Part shown: one piece after another, positions 60,480-64,000 of the stretch
Layout of the letters: the number at the start of each line of letters is the position of its first letter
Numbering within the stretch: the stretch's first letter is position 1
Assembly: GCA_009838975.1 (NCBI GenBank)
Contig: VXQO01000053.1
Location: forward strand, 1-64,000
From: Gemmatimonadota bacterium
GTDB lineage: Bacteria; Gemmatimonadota; Gemmatimonadetes; Longimicrobiales; Gaopeijiaceae
Length of the DNA stretch: 64,000 nucleotides
Direction of reading: 5' to 3'
Made by a program: the position numbers and the translations under genes
Notes under the pieces: generated by a model
Databases searched by the model: none
What the model saw: the letters and a program-made list of their open reading frames with translations, nothing else
What the model was told of the DNA's origin: nothing

Positions 60480-62260
60480 TCTCGGCCTCCAACCAAAATC
60501 CCGAGTGCGGCCAGTTCGGCCGCGGCGACGGGCGACGGAGCGCCCTCGAAGAGCGCGCGGACCGCCGTCGTCTTGGGAAACGCGATCACGTCCCTCAAGC
60601 TTGAGCCGCCCGAAAGGCGTGCCGCAAGGCGATCCACGCCCAGCGCGATGCCGCCGTGGGGCGGCGCGCCGGACCGCAGCGCCTCGAGGAGGAAGCCGAA
60701 CTTGGCCGCGATCTCGTCGGGCTCCAGGCCCAGCATGCCCAGGAGGCGCGTCTGCAGGTCGGCGTCGTGGACGCGGATGCTCCCCGAGCCCAGTTCCGTG
60801 CCGTTGTAGACGAGATCGTAGGCGAGGCCGCGCACCGCCAGCGGGTCCGAATCCAGGAGGTGCGCGTCGGCGGGGTCGGGCTGGACGAAGGGGTGGTGGT
60901 TGGCGGCCAGCGCCCCGTCCGCCCCCTCCTCGAAGACGGGGAAGCCGGTCACCCACAGCCACGCGTGCTCGGTGGTCCTGGGGAGTTGCAGGGCGGCGAT
61001 CGAGGCCGCGCGCGCGGCGTCCAGCGCCGGGGAGGTTACGCGGTCGGGCCCGGCGGCCGCGAGGAGGAGATCGCCGGGCGAGAGGGCCAGATGGGCGCGG
61101 GTATCGTCCCGGAAGAACCGGCCGAGGGGGCCCGTGGCGCGGTCCTCCTGGACCTTGGCCCAAAGGAGGCCGGGAGCGCCCGCCGCCTTTGCCGCCTGTT
61201 CGATCGCGTCGATCTGTTTCCGTGAGAGCCGGGCGCCGCCGGCCAGGTGGAGGCCGCGGATCCGGCCGTCCTTCGCGACGGCGCCCCGGAGGATGTTCGA
61301 GTCGAGCGTGCCCAGAACCGCGGTGTCGTCAACGATCTCGAGATCGTAGCGGAGATCGGGGCGGTCGGAGCCGAAGCGCTCCATGGCGTCGTGGTAGGGG
61401 AGGCGCATGAAGGGCGTCTCCGCCTCGACCCCGGCGACCTCGGCCAGCCTGGCCATGAGACCTTCGCCCCACCCGTAGATGTCCTCGGGCTGGACGAACG
61501 ACGCCTCGACGTCGATCTGCGTGAACTCGGGCTGGCGGTCGGCGCGCATGTCCTCGTCCCTGAAGCAGCGCGCGATCTGCATGTAGCGGTCGAACCCCGC
61601 GATCATCAGCAGCTGCTTGTAGATCTGCGGGCTCTGCGGAAGCGCGAAGAACTCGCCCGGATGGACCCGGCTCGGGACCAGGAAATCGCGTGCGCCCTCG
61701 GGCGTGGGCTTGGTCAGCATCGGGGTTTCGACGTCGACGAAGCCCTGTTCGTGGAAGTAGTTCCGCGCCGCCAGGACCAGCCGGTGGCGCAGGATCAGCC
61801 TGGCCTGAAGCTCCCGGCGGCGAAGATCGAGTACGCGGTGCCGCAACCGCAGCCTCTCCGAAGGCAGCTCCTCTTCCGGCGGAAGGTAGACCGGTATGGC
61901 GGGTGTGCGCGCCTTGTTGAGGATCACCAGTTCGCCGACCTGCACCTCGACCTCGCCCGTCGCCATGTCGGGGTTCCGCGCCGCCTCCGGACGCGGCGTC
62001 ACCACGCCCCGTATCGCCACCACGTCCTCGGGACCCACCCCCCGTGCCGCTTCCATGGCGGCGGGCGAGGACCACCCCGGCCCCGCCGAAGCCTGGAGCA
62101 GGCCCGAGCGATCCCTCACGTCCAGAAAGACCAGCCCGCCCAGATCCCTTCGGCGGTGTACCCAGCCGGCGATCCTGACCTCTCCGCCGGCCATCTCCAG
62201 CGTTACATCGCCCGCTCCCGCGGAACGCATCGTCGTCGCATTCTGTTCGGCTCTCGACAC
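60476..62260 (-). CDS. aspS: Aspartate--tRNA ligase
   Basis: Class II synthetase, 594 residues. The N-terminal OB-fold (VRIAGWVHRRRDLGGLVFLDVRDRSG, about 30-55) is followed by the catalytic core with FVDVETPMLTKPTPEGARDFLVP, FFALPQSPQIYKQLLMIAG, RCFRDEDMRADRQPEFTQID, the bacterial GAD insertion domain (about 300-430), and HGGIALGVDRL motif 3. GTG at 62260 has GGAG eight bases upstream; a downstream ATG (62230) lacks one. It overlaps phoH by four bases. Whether it also charges tRNA-Asn cannot be told. Confidence 0.96.
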   Translation of the reverse strand: MSRAEQNATTMRSAGAGDVTLEMAGGEVRIAGWVHRRRDLGGLVFLDVRDRSGLLQASAGPGWSSPAAMEAARGVGPEDVVAIRGVVTPRPEAARNPDMATGEVEVQVGELVILNKARTPAIPVYLPPEEELPSERLRLRHRVLDLRRRELQARLILRHRLVLAARNYFHEQGFVDVETPMLTKPTPEGARDFLVPSRVHPGEFFALPQSPQIYKQLLMIAGFDRYMQIARCFRDEDMRADRQPEFTQIDVEASFVQPEDIYGWGEGLMARLAEVAGVEAETPFMRLPYHDAMERFGSDRPDLRYDLEIVDDTAVLGTLDSNILRGAVAKDGRIRGLHLAGGARLSRKQIDAIEQAAKAAGAPGLLWAKVQEDRATGPLGRFFRDDTRAHLALSPGDLLLAAAGPDRVTSPALDAARAASIAALQLPRTTEHAWLWVTGFPVFEEGADGALAANHHPFVQPDPADAHLLDSDPLAVRGLAYDLVYNGTELGSGSIRVHDADLQTRLLGMLGLEPDEIAAKFGFLLEALRSGAPPHGGIALGVDRLAARLSGGSSLRDVIAFPKTTAVRALFEGAPSPVAAAELAALGILVGGRE

Positions 62261-62361
62261 AGGTCCGTCTCCGGTGCGCCATGGGGTTCCGTACCCGACG
62301 GTGCCACGCGGAGATTCCACTATGGATTGCCTGAGGCGGCGCCGGATGTTTTCCGGCGGTA

Positions 62362-62391
62362 AACTTAATCCCCGCTTCAAGGGGCGTTCAA
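62362..62391 (-). promoter_or_regulatory. Possible promoter of the aspS operon
   Basis: Minus-strand TTGAAC (62386-62391), 18-bp spacer and TAAGTT (62362-62367) in the A/T-rich part of the divergent aspS-rlmN region. Matches are moderate (4 and 3 of 6). Nothing clearer is seen for rlmN. Confidence 0.3.
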
Positions 62392-62432
62392 CGCCAGTCG
62401 CACCCGCCCGAAGAGAAAGGCCTCCCTGTATC

Positions 62433-63566
62433 GTGTCCGTCAAACTCCCGAATCCGGCCGACCGCCCGAACCTGCTGGGGTTGACCCCACCGGCGCTCGC
62501 GGAGGCGCTGGACGGCCATTTCCAGGCTCGCGGGCAGCCGCGCTACCGCGGCGGACAGGTCCGGGAGTGGCTGTCTGCCGGTGACGCGCGCGGCTTCGGG
62601 GACATGACCAACCTTCCCCTGCGCGAACGCGATGCCCTGGGCGAGCGTTTTCGGCTCGACGAGCCCGGCGTCGACACGGTGTCCGAGTCGGCCGACGGGA
62701 CCGTCAAGCACCTATGGGCGCTGCGCGGGGGCGAGGTCGTGGAGAGCGTGCTCATCCCTGCGGGCGACCGCCTGACGCTCTGCATTTCGTCGCAGGCGGG
62801 GTGCGCGCTCAGGTGTCGCTTCTGCGCGACCGGGTGGTCGGGTTTCGGGCGCCAGCTGTCGACGGCGGAAATCGTGGGCCAGTACCGCGCCTCGGTGCGG
62901 TGGGCCCGGGAGCACGGCCGCGGACCCGTCACGAATGTGGTCTTCATGGGCATGGGCGAACCCCTCGCCAACCGCAGGGCGGTCTTTCCGGCGCTCTCGA
63001 TCCTGAACGGCGGGTACGGACTGGGCGCCCGGCGCATCACCGTATCGACCGTCGGGGTGATACCCGGGATCGAGGCGCTGGCGAGACGCCCCGAGCAGTT
63101 CCGGCTGGCACTCTCGCTGCACGCGCCCGTCTCCGAACTTCGCGCCGAGTTGATCCCGCTCGAGAAGCGCTACCCCCTGGAACAGCTCATGGCCGCCCTG
63201 GAGGGGTTCAATCGCAAGGGAGGCCGCCGGATCACCTTCGAGTACACGATGATCCGGGGCGTCAACGACGACCTCCAGCTCCTGCCGAGGCTGGCCGAGC
63301 TGGCCGTCCGGGTCCAGGCGTTCGTCAACCTGATTCCGTTCAATCCCATCCCCTACGTCGCGTGGAAGCCGAGCTTCGCTGGCCGCATCCGCGCGTTCCG
63401 CGAGGGGTTGGAGCGGGCTGGTGTTCCCGCGGCGGTGCGGGAGCCAAGGGGACGAGACATCGACGCCGCGTGCGGTCAGCTACGTGCCAGCAGGCGCCCC
63501 GACTTGACGCGCCAGCCGGTAGTCAGCGAACGCGGTCGCCGATTCGGCTCCAGCGAATCTCCCTGA
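62433..63566 (+). CDS. rlmN: Dual-specificity RNA methyltransferase RlmN
   Basis: Radical SAM enzyme that methylates C2 of A2503 in 23S rRNA and A37 in some tRNAs. The 377-residue product has the cluster motif CALRCRFCATG (about 122-132), VFMGMGEPLANR, the LALSLHAP region and the catalytic Cys in DIDAACGQL (near 349). The start is uncertain: GTG at 62433 is used because it gives the VSVKLPNPADRPNLLGL opening, though an ATG at 62346 is in frame. The last 44 bp overlap the 3' end of lepB on the other strand, giving a C-terminal Arg/Ser-rich tail that is probably unconserved. Confidence 0.93.
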   Translation: MSVKLPNPADRPNLLGLTPPALAEALDGHFQARGQPRYRGGQVREWLSAGDARGFGDMTNLPLRERDALGERFRLDEPGVDTVSESADGTVKHLWALRGGEVVESVLIPAGDRLTLCISSQAGCALRCRFCATGWSGFGRQLSTAEIVGQYRASVRWAREHGRGPVTNVVFMGMGEPLANRRAVFPALSILNGGYGLGARRITVSTVGVIPGIEALARRPEQFRLALSLHAPVSELRAELIPLEKRYPLEQLMAALEGFNRKGGRRITFEYTMIRGVNDDLQLLPRLAELAVRVQAFVNLIPFNPIPYVAWKPSFAGRIRAFREGLERAGVPAAVREPRGRDIDAACGQLRASRRPDLTRQPVVSERGRRFGSSESP

Positions 63567-64000
63567 TCCACGGAAAAGGCAGGAACGAGCCCCGGTTGTA
63601 CGAGAAGTAGATGGCCCACACGCGCCCTTCCAGACGCCACCGCTCGAGGAGTCCCCACGTGCGGCCGTCGAGGCTCGAATCGCGGTTGTCCCCCAGCATG
63701 AAGTACCGGTCGGACGGGATCACGATCGGTCCCCACGTGTCGCGGGAAGGCCTATAGTCGTCGCGTGGCCCGCCCGGCAGGTATTCCTGCTGCCAGAGCA
63801 TGGCCCGGTCGGAGTAGTCGGGCTGGCGGGTGGTGACCACGTACGGCTCGTGCTGCGGCCGACCGTTCACGTACAGCGCCTTGTCCCGCATCTCCACGGT
63901 GTCGCCGGGCATCCCCACCAGGCGCTTGACGAGAATCAGCGTGTCCTCGTGAGGCGGGTCGAAGACCAGGATGTCCCCCCGCCGCGGCTCGGCGTAGCCC
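63523..64000 (-). CDS. lepB: Signal peptidase I, 3' part (runs off the window)
   Basis: The visible 158 residues are the C-terminal part of a type I signal peptidase: GDILVFDPP, the catalytic-Lys motif LVKRLVGMPGD (the general base), MRDKALYVNGRPQHEPYV, the SDRYFMLGDNRDSSLDGRTWG signature (box E) and a Trp/Arg-rich end. The catalytic Ser and the N-terminal membrane anchor lie beyond the window edge. It is convergent with rlmN and overlaps it by 44 bp. Confidence 0.95.
   Translation of the reverse strand, partial: GYAEPRRGDILVFDPPHEDTLILVKRLVGMPGDTVEMRDKALYVNGRPQHEPYVVTTRQPDYSDRAMLWQQEYLPGGPRDDYRPSRDTWGPIVIPSDRYFMLGDNRDSSLDGRTWGLLERWRLEGRVWAIYFSYNRGSFLPFPWIREIRWSRIGDRVR

Overview
The window is GC-rich bacterial chromosome, dense in genes and mostly core housekeeping. 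The gene order (thrS-infC-rpmI-rplT-pheS-pheT-zapA, secD-secF-tatD-mutL-miaA-bshA-uppP-birA-coaX, lepB/rlmN/aspS/phoH/7TM-HD/ybeY/mgtE/meaB) and the accessory types (exported beta-propeller lipoproteins, S9 peptidases, DUF5916, Sel1 and PadR/permease-prefix genes) fit a member of the Gemmatimonadota. That placement is inference from gene content; no rRNA lies in the window. I see no CRISPR array, intact insertion sequence or prophage. The only phage-type trace is a DUF5131 gene with an internal deletion.

Layout, left to right. 1-1873: tRNA-Gly(GCC) with its own promoter, then an exported barrel-like protein. 2015-17591: a long leftward gene train, probably several operons, running infC-rpmI-rplT-pheS-pheT-(coiled-coil gene)-zapA-soxC-soxD-rny-folD-xseA-xseB-ispA-nadK-recN and ending in the DUF5131 remnant. 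It combines translation, cell division, RNA decay, one-carbon metabolism, isoprenoid precursor synthesis, NADP supply and DNA repair. infC has a TTGACA promoter, a hairpin-rich leader with an intrinsic-terminator-like element, and probably a non-canonical ATC start. 17608-20482: thrS and an exported cyanophycinase. 20673-22690: two translationally coupled lipoprotein genes. 22845-24980: groES-groEL behind a perfect CIRCE operator. 24999-34786: a tightly overlapped leftward operon secD to coaX covering protein export, mismatch repair, tRNA modification, bacillithiol-type glycosyl transfer, undecaprenyl phosphate recycling, and biotin and CoA synthesis.

34997-50513 is the most accessory part. 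It holds a metallo-beta-lactamase/lamin-tail protein with a DUF3006 partner; a His/Cys-rich exported protein followed by a Met/His-rich outer-membrane protein (possible metal handling); a PadR regulator with two membrane proteins, divergent from a beta-propeller lipoprotein across one compact shared operator; an S9 peptidase-SDR-VOC operon; a DUF5916 protein; and a divergent pair of lipoproteins (M48-PDZ protease and Sel1-repeat protein). 50562-63999 is again leftward and largely core: an S9 peptidase, a B12-dependent acyl-CoA mutase large subunit with its MeaB chaperone, mgtE, ybeY, the 7TM-HD phosphodiesterase, phoH and aspS, then rightward rlmN and the 3' part of lepB.

Many downstream genes begin inside the stop codon of the gene before (ATGA, GTGA or TTGA four-base overlaps), so translational coupling is pervasive. 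The points most worth following up are the acyl-CoA mutase, whose two substrate-gating residues look isobutyryl-CoA-type; the infC leader; the shared PadR operator; the His/Met-rich exported pair; the orphan soxCD; and the coiled-coil gene coupled to zapA.
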